Below, one piece after another: positions 16,758 to 27,003 of a stretch of 57,547 nucleotides of DNA. This stretch comes from UBA7328 sp002471345. Lineage in GTDB: Bacteria; Bacteroidota; Bacteroidia; Chitinophagales; Saprospiraceae. Numbering within the stretch: the first letter of the stretch is position 1; each line of letters starts with the position of its first letter. The notes under the pieces are model-generated. The model searched no databases and was not told the origin of the DNA. It saw only the letters and a list, made by a program, of their open reading frames with translations. The position numbers were made by a program, and so were the translations under genes. The stretch spans positions 1 to 57,547 of the forward strand of contig CAXGOB010000024.1 of assembly GCA_964011275.1 (NCBI GenBank), in the 5' to 3' direction.

Positions 16758-19175
16758 TCATTCATGTCTCAATGATTTTATTGGATTTGCGAATGCAGAT
16801 TTTGCTGTCTGAAAACTCACCGTTACCCATGCTATCAACATAGCCACAATAGCCGCAAAAAAGAATATGCTAATGCCAACAGGTATTCTGTAAGCAAACT
16901 CCTGTAACCATTCACTCATGACGTACCAAGCAATAGGAGATGCTATCACCGCCGCGATAATAACAAGCCATGTAAATTCTTTAGAAAGTAAAAGCATGAT
17001 ATTCGATGTCGACGCACCTAATATCTTTCTAATTCCTACTTCCTTTTTCTTTTGCTCTGCCATAAACGAGGCGAGACCTGCTAGTCCAAGACATGCCACA
17101 AAAATGGCCAACAATGCGAATATTCCAAATATTTTTCCTTGTCGTTCTTCTGCACTATATAGCTCAGCATAGTTTTCATCTACGAAGGTATATTCAAAAG
17201 AAACATCAGGGTTAAATTGGGTATAAACGTCTTCAATATATCCAATTGTGTTAGAGATATTATCAGGACGTATTCTGACAGCATAGTTCCATGCCATATA
17301 GGGGGCAATAAAATAGACTGTTGGTATGATTGGCTTTTTCAATGTTTCAAAATGGAAATCTTTAATAACTCCAATAACTTGTCCATCTCTTTCTACCCAT
17401 TGTCCTACATCCCAATCATTAATCTCAGAACTTCCAAAAGTCTTTCCTACTGCAGATTTATTCGTCCAACCCAAATCTTTCACGGCAGCTTCATTAAGGA
17501 CAAATGCACCTTTTTCATCGCTCGGGAATTCTCGTGAAAAACTTCTACCTGCCGTCATTTCGAAGCCCATAGTTTCGATAAAGTTATAATCGGTCCATAC
17601 AGTTTGCATTCCTTTGCGCTGATCTTCTGGCACACCTTCAGGTCTAGTTCCTAACGAGCTGCTTAGTCTACCTGGAGGCACTCTAGAAGATCCTGCACCA
17701 GACAATACAGAAGGGTTTTTTAACAACTCAGTAGTGAATTCAGCATATCGCTCTCTCAACTCAAGTGGGGCACTCATCAAAACAATGTGCTCTTTGTCAA
17801 ACCCTAAATCCATGTTTTTACAATAATTAAGCTGCTGATAAACAACCCCTGTAATCACCAATAAAAAAATGGAGATAGCAAATTGAAAAGCAACTAATAC
17901 TTTTCTTAGAAGACCACCTTTACTTCCAGTATTTAATTTTCCAGATAGGACGCTCACTGGCTTATAGGAAGATAACATCAAGGCAGGATAAGACCCAGCA
18001 GCAATACCAACAAAGAGGGTAATCACCAATAACCCCACCAGTAATGGAATATTATCAAATAAATTTAAAGTCAGTTCTGCTTCGGCAAGTTTGTTGAAAA
18101 ATGGCAAACTAATTCTAGCGAACAATAAAGCTAACAGCAATGAAATAAAAGCCAATATCGTACTCTCACTTAAGAACTGTCCGATAAGTTGAGATCTCAT
18201 GGCGCCAACCACCTTTCTCAATCCAACTTCTCTGGCTCTCAGGCTAGATTTAGCTGTAGACAGGTTCATGAAATTTATACAGGCAATGATTAAAATAAAT
18301 AAGGCAATAAATGAAAAAGAGTATACATAGATTATATCACCTCCAGCTTGGTAAGATCTTATATCGTCTGACTTGAGATATACATCAGATAGAGGCTGCA
18401 TGATGAGTTCAGGAGAGGCCTGCTTCCAAGCTTCTAATTTTATACCAACAAATTTGGCGAGTCTGTCTTTAAAATTTGCGGGCTTCATCTCATTAGATAA
18501 CATAGCATAGGTCTCCACATATCCTTCTCCCCAATTCTCCAAAACAATACGAGAAAAAACTTGTTTGGCAGAATTCATCGAAACCATAATATCAAAATTG
18601 AATCGAGAATTTTTTGGAATTTCTTCCATTATTCCTGATACCACAAAATTCTGATCTCTAATTTTAACGGTTTTGCCAATACCATTGGCATCATTGAAAT
18701 ATTTCTTACTTACTTCCTCTGTGATAACCAAAGAAAAAGGGTCTTGAAGAGCAGTTAATGGGTCACCTTTTATAAGTTTAAAATTAAAAACCTCAAAAAC
18801 TTCAGGGTCTACAAATGTCAGATTTTCCTCCAGGTATGTCTCATCTTCAAAATCAATAGATTCCCTAGATTGTGGAGCAAATCGAATAATGTGATCCATA
18901 TCAGGAAAATCTGTTTCTAACTCATCAGCTAGGCGATACGGCCCTATAGCTCTTTGAGTTTTGGCACCGGTCTGAGGATTAGTTACCTGGATATTTAGTC
19001 TGTATATTTTGTCATTATTATCATGAAAATTGTCAAAGCTTATTTCCCTTTGAACATAGAGCATAATCAAAATAACACATGCCATACCTATGGCCAACCC
19101 CAAGATATTGATTGCTGTATATCCCTTGTATCTAATTAGGTTTCGTATGGCGATTTTAAAATAATTCTTGATCAT
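16758..19175 (-). CDS. MacB/FtsX-type ABC transporter permease (last gene of the array)
   Basis: 805 residues in the double architecture shared by all six permeases here: TM1 (NILGLAIGMACVILIMLYV), a MacB-like periplasmic domain to about residue 275, a three-helix FtsX block opened by FIALFILIIACINFMNLSTA and the coupling segment EVGLRKVVGA, a second periplasmic domain (about 460-680), and a final FtsX block with KEVGIRKILGAS. The two coupling segments probably contact the ATPases. Such complexes drive periplasmic substrates or lipoproteins outward with an adaptor rather than moving them through the inner membrane. It is the most distal gene of a minus-strand operon that starts at 34648. Substrate unknown. 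Confidence 0.88.
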   Translation of the reverse strand: MIKNYFKIAIRNLIRYKGYTAINILGLAIGMACVILIMLYVQREISFDNFHDNNDKIYRLNIQVTNPQTGAKTQRAIGPYRLADELETDFPDMDHIIRFAPQSRESIDFEDETYLEENLTFVDPEVFEVFNFKLIKGDPLTALQDPFSLVITEEVSKKYFNDANGIGKTVKIRDQNFVVSGIMEEIPKNSRFNFDIMVSMNSAKQVFSRIVLENWGEGYVETYAMLSNEMKPANFKDRLAKFVGIKLEAWKQASPELIMQPLSDVYLKSDDIRSYQAGGDIIYVYSFSFIALFILIIACINFMNLSTAKSSLRAREVGLRKVVGAMRSQLIGQFLSESTILAFISLLLALLFARISLPFFNKLAEAELTLNLFDNIPLLVGLLVITLFVGIAAGSYPALMLSSYKPVSVLSGKLNTGSKGGLLRKVLVAFQFAISIFLLVITGVVYQQLNYCKNMDLGFDKEHIVLMSAPLELRERYAEFTTELLKNPSVLSGAGSSRVPPGRLSSSLGTRPEGVPEDQRKGMQTVWTDYNFIETMGFEMTAGRSFSREFPSDEKGAFVLNEAAVKDLGWTNKSAVGKTFGSSEINDWDVGQWVERDGQVIGVIKDFHFETLKKPIIPTVYFIAPYMAWNYAVRIRPDNISNTIGYIEDVYTQFNPDVSFEYTFVDENYAELYSAEERQGKIFGIFALLAIFVACLGLAGLASFMAEQKKKEVGIRKILGASTSNIMLLLSKEFTWLVIIAAVIASPIAWYVMSEWLQEFAYRIPVGISIFFFAAIVAMLIAWVTVSFQTAKSAFANPIKSLRHE

Positions 19176-19230
19176 GATAATTGTTGTTAATATTTTTCGA
19201 GTATTGTCTTTTTCATTAAAATATTTAATG

Positions 19231-21660
19231 CTAATCAGTTCGCAAACTTTCTACAGGGTTTGCCAGAGCCGAGCGTAATGAGTGAAATCCAACTGTAAGG
19301 AAGGCCACTAATAATGCAGCCAGACCAGCAATGATAAAAATCCAAACACCTATATCTGTCTTATACGCAAAGTTGGCAAGCCATACTCTCATAAGATACC
19401 AGGCCAATGGCACAGCAATGACAAGAGCAAGTAATACCAAAACCATGAAATCCTTAGATAAAAGACGGACAATTCCGGAATTGGATGCACCAAGTACTTT
19501 TCTGATGCCAATTTCTCTTCTCCTTCTTTCTGTAGCAAAAGAAGCCAAACCAAAAAGTCCAAGGCAAGCTATAAAAATGCCCAAGCCTGAAAACAAACTA
19601 AATATTTTCCCAACCCTGAGCTCAGTCTGATATATCCTTTCAAATGATTCATCCATAAATGCAAATGAAAATGGTTGGCCAGGTGCCATTTTTTGCCAAG
19701 TGTTTTTAGCATGTGCGATAGCAGCTTCAGGATTACCAGAAGCTAATTTCATTGACAAAGAACCACTACTAGGTGAAAAAATAAGGCTTAAGGCACCAAT
19801 ATTTTCTCGGAGGCTTTCAAAATGAAAGTCTTCTACAACTCCGATAATTTTCAATGGTCTCATTGTGTTTGCGAAATCCGACCCATTGTTATCGCTTCCA
19901 TATAAAGAATGTTCCAAAGGCTTGTCCAAACCTAGTAATTTTGCGGCTGTTTGATTAATGATGACTGCCTGAGAATCCGTGGCCATTTCAGCATCAAAGG
20001 CCCTTCCTTCAATCATATTCATACCCATAGTTTCAACATAATCCTCATCTATATTCCATATCTGAATAGAAACACAGTTATCCTCTCTGACTTCTGCACT
20101 TTTACATAATGGAGAATCACTTCTTGAAGATGGTGTAGGCAAATAACTGCTGAAGGACGCACTCTTGATACTTGGATGTGAGACGAGTTGTTGTTTATAT
20201 GCCTTTTTATTGTTGCCAAGAGCATATGCATCATTCAATACAAGAACTTGCTCTCGGTCAAAACCCATTTTCTTACTCTGAATAAAATTCATTTGTTTTT
20301 GGATACCTAGAGTTCCTATGATTAAAATCGCAGCAATTAAAAATTGAAAAACTACCAATCCATTTCTCAAATTCACATTTCCTATTTTATTGGAAAGTCT
20401 TCCGGAAAGCGTATGAATTGGTTTAAATCCTGAAAGGAATAAAGCAGGATAACTACCTGCTAGTAATCCTACTATCAATACTCCAACCAAGGATACACTC
20501 CAAAATACTGGATCTCCATATGGAATGACCAAGTCTTTATTGGCCAAAGCATTATATGCAGGAAGTGTCAATTGAGTAATTATTAAACTAATTACAAAGG
20601 CCACAGATGTAAGGACAAGAGATTCACAAAGAAACTGACTCACTAAGTCTTTCTTTAAAGACCCCAAGACCTTACGAACACCAATTTCTTTAGCTCTAAG
20701 CGAAGATCTAGCAGTTGTCAAATTCATAAAATTGACACATGCAATAATTAAGATAAAAAATGCTGCAGAGAGAAAAATCCACACATACTGAATACTGCCA
20801 TTTGCACCAATTTCGGCAACCAAATCGGAATGTAAATGTATATCTCTCAGTGGTTGAAAAAAGTAATTGATATACGCTCCACTCGCAATCATTTCATCAT
20901 AAGTCACCCCCATCATCATTTCGATTTGAGGAGAAATATATTTACTCATAAGATGCGGTGATACTTTTGCCTCAAAGGCAGAATGGTCTACACCTTCCTT
21001 GAGTACATAATAGGTAGGAAAATTATTACTCAACCAAACCCCATTATTGGCCTCATTTCCACCCGTCAGGCTAATAAAGAAATCAGCTTTGAAGTGGGAA
21101 TTAGGAGGTAGATCGGCTATCACTCCTGTCACTTTCAATATAGTCTGATCATCTATAGTTAAAGTCTTACCAAGTGGATCTTCATTTTTGAAATATTTAG
21201 ACGACATAGATGCACTGATGACCACTGTATTTGGTTCGGATAAAGCTGCCTTATCACCTTTGAGAAGATCAAAATCAAATACATCAAATAAAGTAGAGTC
21301 TGCATAAAGAACCTCACGCTCTTTATAATTTTGAGAAGTTCTCTTGACAAGAACAGATCCATAGTCTCGAAATTTCACCGCAGCTTCCACCTCAGGAAAA
21401 TCATTAATTAAAGCTTGTGCGAGAGGAGCCGGAGAAACGGCATAACTTTGAAGTTTCCCACCAAAATTAATTTCAGATGCCACTCTATATGTCCTATCAG
21501 CTTTCTTATGCCAATTATCGTAACTCAATTCATCTGCAACCCATAGTAAAATCAATAGGCAACAAGCTATTCCTATAGAAAGGCCGACCACATTAATAAT
21601 GGCATTGCTCTTATTCCTTGTCAGGTTACGAAAAGCCAATTTGAAATAATTTTTATACAT
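19231..21660 (-). CDS. MacB/FtsX-type ABC transporter permease
   Basis: 809 residues, intact. TM1 is NVVGLSIGIACCLLILLWV; the first cytoplasmic coupling segment is EIGVRKVLGSLKKDL and the second REIGIRKVLGASNSGI. The first periplasmic domain contains the family segment PNTVVISASMSSKYF...DPLGKTL, and the second has YVETMGMNMIEGRAF. The C-terminus SALANPVESLRTD is the common tail of these paralogues. The gap to the distal permease is 55 bases; 67 bases upstream lies the small protein gene at 21728. The low identity to the other permeases suggests old divergence rather than recent duplication. Confidence 0.88.
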   Translation of the reverse strand: MYKNYFKLAFRNLTRNKSNAIINVVGLSIGIACCLLILLWVADELSYDNWHKKADRTYRVASEINFGGKLQSYAVSPAPLAQALINDFPEVEAAVKFRDYGSVLVKRTSQNYKEREVLYADSTLFDVFDFDLLKGDKAALSEPNTVVISASMSSKYFKNEDPLGKTLTIDDQTILKVTGVIADLPPNSHFKADFFISLTGGNEANNGVWLSNNFPTYYVLKEGVDHSAFEAKVSPHLMSKYISPQIEMMMGVTYDEMIASGAYINYFFQPLRDIHLHSDLVAEIGANGSIQYVWIFLSAAFFILIIACVNFMNLTTARSSLRAKEIGVRKVLGSLKKDLVSQFLCESLVLTSVAFVISLIITQLTLPAYNALANKDLVIPYGDPVFWSVSLVGVLIVGLLAGSYPALFLSGFKPIHTLSGRLSNKIGNVNLRNGLVVFQFLIAAILIIGTLGIQKQMNFIQSKKMGFDREQVLVLNDAYALGNNKKAYKQQLVSHPSIKSASFSSYLPTPSSRSDSPLCKSAEVREDNCVSIQIWNIDEDYVETMGMNMIEGRAFDAEMATDSQAVIINQTAAKLLGLDKPLEHSLYGSDNNGSDFANTMRPLKIIGVVEDFHFESLRENIGALSLIFSPSSGSLSMKLASGNPEAAIAHAKNTWQKMAPGQPFSFAFMDESFERIYQTELRVGKIFSLFSGLGIFIACLGLFGLASFATERRRREIGIRKVLGASNSGIVRLLSKDFMVLVLLALVIAVPLAWYLMRVWLANFAYKTDIGVWIFIIAGLAALLVAFLTVGFHSLRSALANPVESLRTD

Positions 21661-21727
21661 CCTTATAATTTTTCTGATTGAGAATGCCCACTATGGCCAT
21701 TATTGCAATAGTTTTAATGAATCAATA

Positions 21728-22048
21728 TTACTGATTGGAAGAAGGTTTAGTCATTAATGCTTCCATCATCAATGAGCGTTGACGCTTCCAATCTATTGTC
21801 TTTACAAAAGTCAAAGGCACATACTCTTCTGTAGGAAAATCAATATGATATATCATCCATTCATCACCATAGTCTTGTAAAAGCTCTTGGATACATTCTA
21901 TTCTATCCTCTCTCGAAGCAACACAGTCTTCCCATCGATAAAGCTCAACACGAAAATGCATTTTTTGCTTTTGACCATTGACAGCCATTTCGATATCTAT
22001 TTCTTGTCGGCCGGGTAAGCTCGGAATGGGAATTGCTAGTTGTAACAT
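21728..22048 (-). CDS. Small conserved-looking protein of unknown function inside the permease array
   Basis: 106 residues, no family that I can name. It starts MLQLAIPIPSLPGRQEI and holds FRVELYRWEDC and DEWMIYHIDFPTEEYVPLTF, giving an alternating strand-helix pattern and an acidic, soluble character. There is no signal peptide or membrane helix, so it is probably cytoplasmic. It is co-directional with the permeases, 62 bases downstream of one and 67 upstream of the next, so it should be co-transcribed with them. It could be an accessory factor of the transporter or a passenger. Confidence 0.65.
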   Translation of the reverse strand: MLQLAIPIPSLPGRQEIDIEMAVNGQKQKMHFRVELYRWEDCVASREDRIECIQELLQDYGDEWMIYHIDFPTEEYVPLTFVKTIDWKRQRSLMMEALMTKPSSNQ

Positions 22049-22110
22049 TATTTTTTAGTTTTTTGATTACATAAAATTTTCTATGTTGTTTTATATTTCA
22101 TTTCATAATT

Positions 22111-24492
22111 CTATTCAGATCTGAGACTATTAGTAGGGTTAGTAATCGCAGCATTGATACTTTGAAAACCAATTGTCAACATTACAATACTTAACATTGA
22201 GAGTCCCGCCAAAACAAATACCCAAATATTAAGTGAAATGTGATAAGTAAAATCTTGTAACCACCTATTTGCGATATACCATACCACCGGGACAGCGATC
22301 ATCATTCCAATTAGTAATTGAAAAACAAAGCTCTTGATTAGTAACTTTGTAATTTGAGTGACAGTCGCTCCCAACACTTTTCTGATTCCGATTTCTTTCC
22401 TCCGCTTGATCATTTCAAATGAAACGAGCCCATATAGTCCAAGACATGCAATTAATATAGCTATCGCTGCAAATAGTGAGATCACCCGTGTCATTTGTTT
22501 CTCTTTCAAATAGTTCAGGGCAAAAAAGTCATCAAGAAAATAATAATCAAAAGGATGTCTTGCCTCAAATGTTTCCCATAGATCTTTCAGTTGTGGAATA
22601 AGGGTTCCAGATTGTTCGACATCCATTCTCACGGAAATATTACTGCGTCGATCATCGAGATACATGATCAACGGGTTTATAGGTTGATGCAAGGAATTGT
22701 AATTGAAATCTTTGACGACTCCAACAATTGGGTAAAGCCTTTCATTATTTATAAACCGGACTGTTTTTCCCAACCCTTTTTCCCAGCCCATTTGATTAAC
22801 CATTGTTTCATTTACGACTAGGGAACCTTCGTCAGATGATCGATTAAGAAATCGACCTTCTGCCATGGTAATACCATAGGTTTTTAGATATTGACTGTCG
22901 ACTCGAAATACTTGCACAGGTACTTCGTCAACACTTCCTTCTGGAAGTATAGTCGAGCCAAATGTGCCTTCAGGCATAGCAGCATTGCAAATAGAAACAC
23001 TGGTTACTCCATTGAGCGATTCGATTTCATTTCTGAATGCTGTGACACTGCTATTAATACCGGGTGGAGTATGCATTACTAGGACTTGTTCTTTGTCAAT
23101 ACCCAAGTCACGGTTGATTAAGAAATCAAACTGTTTTTGTAATATTAAAGTACCGGCTATTAACCCAATGCTCACAGCTAGCTGTAGTGTGGTTAATATA
23201 CTTCTTGGAAGCCGTCCGCCTGGCGATGACTTACTTTGACTTTGAAGGATTCCGATGGGTCGAAACTTTGATAACAAGAGAGCTGGGAATAAACCTGATA
23301 CCAGGCTAGTTATGATTATGACAATAAGTAAAAATCCCAATGACTGAGGACTGATTAAAATGCTGTTTGGTATATCCTTATCAAACCATATGTTCAGTTG
23401 TGGCAGCAAGAATTGGGAGATAGGAATAACAATAATTGCGGCTAAAGTTGTAATTCCAAATGTCTCCGTTAGAAATTGGTAAATAACATTTCTATTGGTT
23501 GCCCCCAGTACCTTCTTAACCCCAACTTCTTTTGTACGTTGAATTGATCGCGCTGTGGTTATATTGATGTAATTAAAACATGCTGTGAGCAGAATCAATA
23601 AAGTGATCATACCAAAAGTTCGTAAAAAGGTTGCGCTACCATATTTTCCACCTCTTAGAAAAAGAAGATCAAAAGAATTTAAATAAATATCTTCTAAAGG
23701 TTGAAGATAAAAGTCATATGCATCTACTCTGTTAGGCATATATCTAGCAGTGAATTCAGGCAATTTTGAGTTTATAGAATTAACCTGATCAGAACTATGC
23801 AATTGGACATAAGTATAAACCGTCTGTCCCAACCAATTATTCATAAAGTTGAAATCATGAACACCTGATTGTGCTTCTGTTGATGCCCATGAAGCTATTG
23901 CATCATATTGAATGTGTGATTGCCTTGGAGCGTTCGCTATTATTCCTGCGACATTGTACAACTGCTCATCTATGCCTTTGAAAGTCTTTCCTATAGGATT
24001 TTCATTACTGAATAATGTTTCCGCTACTTTTGAAGTAAGAAGGACTTGACCGGGTTGTGAAAGTAGTTTTCTCGGATCACCTCCTTCTAAAATTTCAAAA
24101 TCAAATAAATTGAAGAAATTAGGATCTGCAAAGACCCAATTATTTATTGTAATATTCTGGTTTTCATAAGAGATCAGTACATCGTCGAACCACGGGCTCA
24201 TATGAGCTGATGTAATTACTTCAGGAAAGTCGCTCTTGAGAGCTGCGGCCATTAATCCAGGACTTTCAGCATTTTTGCTTATATCACCTGATGGGGATTT
24301 TTGGATCTTGTTGATTCGAAAAATCTGGTCAGATTTTGAATGAAATTTATCATAAGCAATCTCATCGCTAATCACTACAAAAGCAAGCATTACGGCTGTT
24401 AATCCAATAATAACACCTGACAAAGTAATTATTGAATAAACCCTTTGACGTAAAAAGGTCCGGAACAATATGAGTAGATTATGATAAAACAT
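22111..24492 (-). CDS. MacB/FtsX-type ABC transporter permease
   Basis: 793 residues, intact but the most divergent of the set: its N-terminus reads MFYHNLLILFRTFLRQRVYS instead of the YKNYFKIAFRNL pattern of the others. TM1 is SGVIIGLTAVMLAFVVI. The coupling segments EVGVKKVLGATNRN and EIGIRKVLGATVTQI are conserved, with Lys for Arg in the first. The periplasmic segments PIGKTFKGID and YGITMAEGRFLNRSSDEGS are present. Gaps of 42 and 62 bases to its neighbours keep it in the operon. Confidence 0.87.
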   Translation of the reverse strand: MFYHNLLILFRTFLRQRVYSIITLSGVIIGLTAVMLAFVVISDEIAYDKFHSKSDQIFRINKIQKSPSGDISKNAESPGLMAAALKSDFPEVITSAHMSPWFDDVLISYENQNITINNWVFADPNFFNLFDFEILEGGDPRKLLSQPGQVLLTSKVAETLFSNENPIGKTFKGIDEQLYNVAGIIANAPRQSHIQYDAIASWASTEAQSGVHDFNFMNNWLGQTVYTYVQLHSSDQVNSINSKLPEFTARYMPNRVDAYDFYLQPLEDIYLNSFDLLFLRGGKYGSATFLRTFGMITLLILLTACFNYINITTARSIQRTKEVGVKKVLGATNRNVIYQFLTETFGITTLAAIIVIPISQFLLPQLNIWFDKDIPNSILISPQSLGFLLIVIIITSLVSGLFPALLLSKFRPIGILQSQSKSSPGGRLPRSILTTLQLAVSIGLIAGTLILQKQFDFLINRDLGIDKEQVLVMHTPPGINSSVTAFRNEIESLNGVTSVSICNAAMPEGTFGSTILPEGSVDEVPVQVFRVDSQYLKTYGITMAEGRFLNRSSDEGSLVVNETMVNQMGWEKGLGKTVRFINNERLYPIVGVVKDFNYNSLHQPINPLIMYLDDRRSNISVRMDVEQSGTLIPQLKDLWETFEARHPFDYYFLDDFFALNYLKEKQMTRVISLFAAIAILIACLGLYGLVSFEMIKRRKEIGIRKVLGATVTQITKLLIKSFVFQLLIGMMIAVPVVWYIANRWLQDFTYHISLNIWVFVLAGLSMLSIVMLTIGFQSINAAITNPTNSLRSE

Positions 24493-24534
24493 ATATTCTA
24501 AGTGTAGGTGCTATAAGTCAATAAAATTTCATAT

Positions 24535-25335
24535 TCATTCATCTCTAAGTGAATCTATAGGATTCGCCATAGCAGCTTTAATGCTCTGGTATCCTACTGT
24601 TATCAAAGCCACTCCAATGGCAATAAAACCTGCAAATACAAATACCCACCATTGAATGTCGATGCGATATGCAAAATCTTTTAGCCAACTATTCATCAAA
24701 TACCAAGTGACAGGAGAGGCAATAACTAGGGCAATAAGTATGAGTTTTAGAAAATCTTTAGATAGCAATCCAATGATATTAGGAATACTTGCTCCTAATA
24801 CTTTTCTAATCCCAATTTCCTTAGTACGGTTGAGAGAGGCTAGTCCTACCAAGCCAAGAAGACCGAGACAAGACAGAAATATAGACATACCTCCAGCCCA
24901 GCCAATGATTTTACTGAAACGACCTTCAGCCCTATAAAAACGGTTGACATCATCATCAAGAAAGCTATATTGTAGTGGATATGCTGGGACCAGATTCGAC
25001 CATGTTTTCTGTAAATTGTCTATTGCAAGAGAAGGGTCGCCTGGTCTGATTCTTATAAAAAATTTATAAGGAGCATAGTCCTCAAACGTGTGGAACATCT
25101 GCGGCAGCACCTCTTCTTTCAACGATCGAAAATTAAAATCTTTTACCACCCCAACAACTTTTGGATTGAGCCCTTCATTATTATATCCTAAGAGCTCTTT
25201 ACCTATGGCATCTGATATAGTCCATTCGAAATCTTGAGCCATGCTTTCATTAATAATGACTGATAAATTGAGCCCGTCTTGACGATCGCTGTTAAAATCC
25301 CTGCCAGCCAAGAGTTCAAGTCCCATTACACCTAT
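24535..25335 (-). pseudogene. Interrupted FtsX permease, 3' part (after the TAG at 25336)
   Basis: The first ATG after the stop is at 25326 and gives 263 residues, but the reading frame is continuous with the 5' part: FVDDD, TAG, IGVMGLELLAGRDF. This part holds the end of the second periplasmic domain and the final FtsX block with EIGIRKVLGAS and tail SIKAAMANPIDSLRDE. It could be translated alone only if a start at 25326 were used, and would lack TM1 and the first FtsX block. Confidence 0.8.
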
Positions 25336-26973
25336 CTAGTCGTCATCAACAAAATATTCATAGACCTGCTTGAGTTCACCTTCGTAATCAAATCCAGATC
25401 TACTCCAACCCATATTTGCTCCCAATCCAAGATCAGAAGAAGCTACACCTAGAATATTCGGATCATTTGCTAAGGCATCTTTGAATAAGGGATATACTTT
25501 ATCAGTATCAATAGCATTAGCATCGACCACAATGACATTTTCCTTATTAAACCCAGGGCTCTGAGATCTCATAAGGTCCAACTGACTCCATGCAATAATG
25601 GTAGCTATGACCAAGCCTGCAGACAATACGAATTGACTGGTTACCAAAGATTTTGTAAACCAATTGAAACCGCCAAGTTTTAGATCATTTTTAAGTACCC
25701 CTACTGGTTTGAATCTTGAAAGCATGAACGCAGGATAAGCTCCGGCCAAAAGCCCAGCTATCAAAGTCAATAACCCAACAAGCCAAAAAATCTCTGGAAA
25801 ATCCTGATATGACAAAATCATCTCGCGTCCTGACAAGGAACTAAAAAAAGGCATGACTATCTGAACTATTGCCAGACCTATGACTACAGATATTATACTT
25901 AACAAGACGGACTCCGTAAGAAATTGAACGACTAATTGCATTCTTGAACCACCGATTACCTTTCTGATGCCTACTTCTTTTGATCTACTGGAAGACCTAC
26001 CAATCGAAAGTGTTGTAAAATTGATGATGGCTATCAACAGAACACCTGTTGAGATCAACAATAAAGTCCAGATACTCTTTGGGTCAATAGCTGGCACATT
26101 AGCACTCGAGACATGAGTTTCGGTATGTACAGCCGACATGGGTTGTAACCTATATGTAACAGGAGGGCCTTCTCCAGTCCAATTTCCTGCTTCTCTTATT
26201 TCATTTTCTTGACCAGGATAATATTTTTCGCGAAATCTCAAAAGGGCCTTTTCGTCAGAAGCCAGACCACTGCCATCTCTTAGTTTGACAAAAACGTTTA
26301 AAAATGAGCTGTTCCAATTACCAGCTCTTCTTTTTCCTTGAGCCGTCATGGCAAAATATTCAAAACTTCCTAATATTTCAAAGTTCATCGATGAGTTAGA
26401 AGGAAAATCCTTTGCAATCGCTGATACAACAAAAGGCTCAAATTCATCCTCGTATTGAATTTCGATAGTCTTGCCAATAGGATTTTTTTCATTAAAATAT
26501 TTTAGCGCAGCTGTCTCGGTGAGCACCACATTTCTGGGTTCAGATAAAGCAGTCTTTTCGTCACCATAGATCAATGGAAATGTAAAAAGTTTGAAGATTG
26601 ATTGATCAGCATGTGATAATCCAGCTCTAGATGTGTAATCATTAACTCTTACAAAACTCTCTTCCCAGGATCTCTTCCATCTTGTCATTTCTTCCACGTC
26701 GGGAAAGTCGTCCATCAAGGCTGGACCTAACGGCATAGGTAAATGTGCATCTCCTTGAGTACCACTCCCATTGATATCTTCGCTCCATCGATAGACGCGA
26801 TACATTCGATCCACATCATCATGAAAGCGATCAAAACTAAATTCATGGACCGCATATGACATGAATAAAATGAAACAAGCAAACCCCATGCTTAAGCCGA
26901 TAATATTTATAAAGGTCAACCCCTTCTGTTTAAGGAGATTACGCAGTGCTATCTTGAAATAATTTTTGATCAT
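25336..26973 (-). pseudogene. Interrupted FtsX permease, 5' part (stops at TAG 25336-25338)
   Basis: 545 residues: TM1 (NIIGLSMGFACFILFMSYA), first periplasmic domain with WKRSWEESFVRVND and EPRNVVLTETAALKYF, the first FtsX block with EVGIRKVIGGSRMQL, then most of the second periplasmic domain, ending QVYEYFVDDD. In paralogues a Tyr codon normally follows at this point, so TAT/TAC to TAG is the simplest change. Everything on both sides is in frame and well conserved, so the lesion is recent, a sequencing error, or a readthrough site. Confidence 0.8.
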
Positions 26974-27003
26974 ATTGTTATTTTTTTGACTTCATTAAGT
27001 CAC

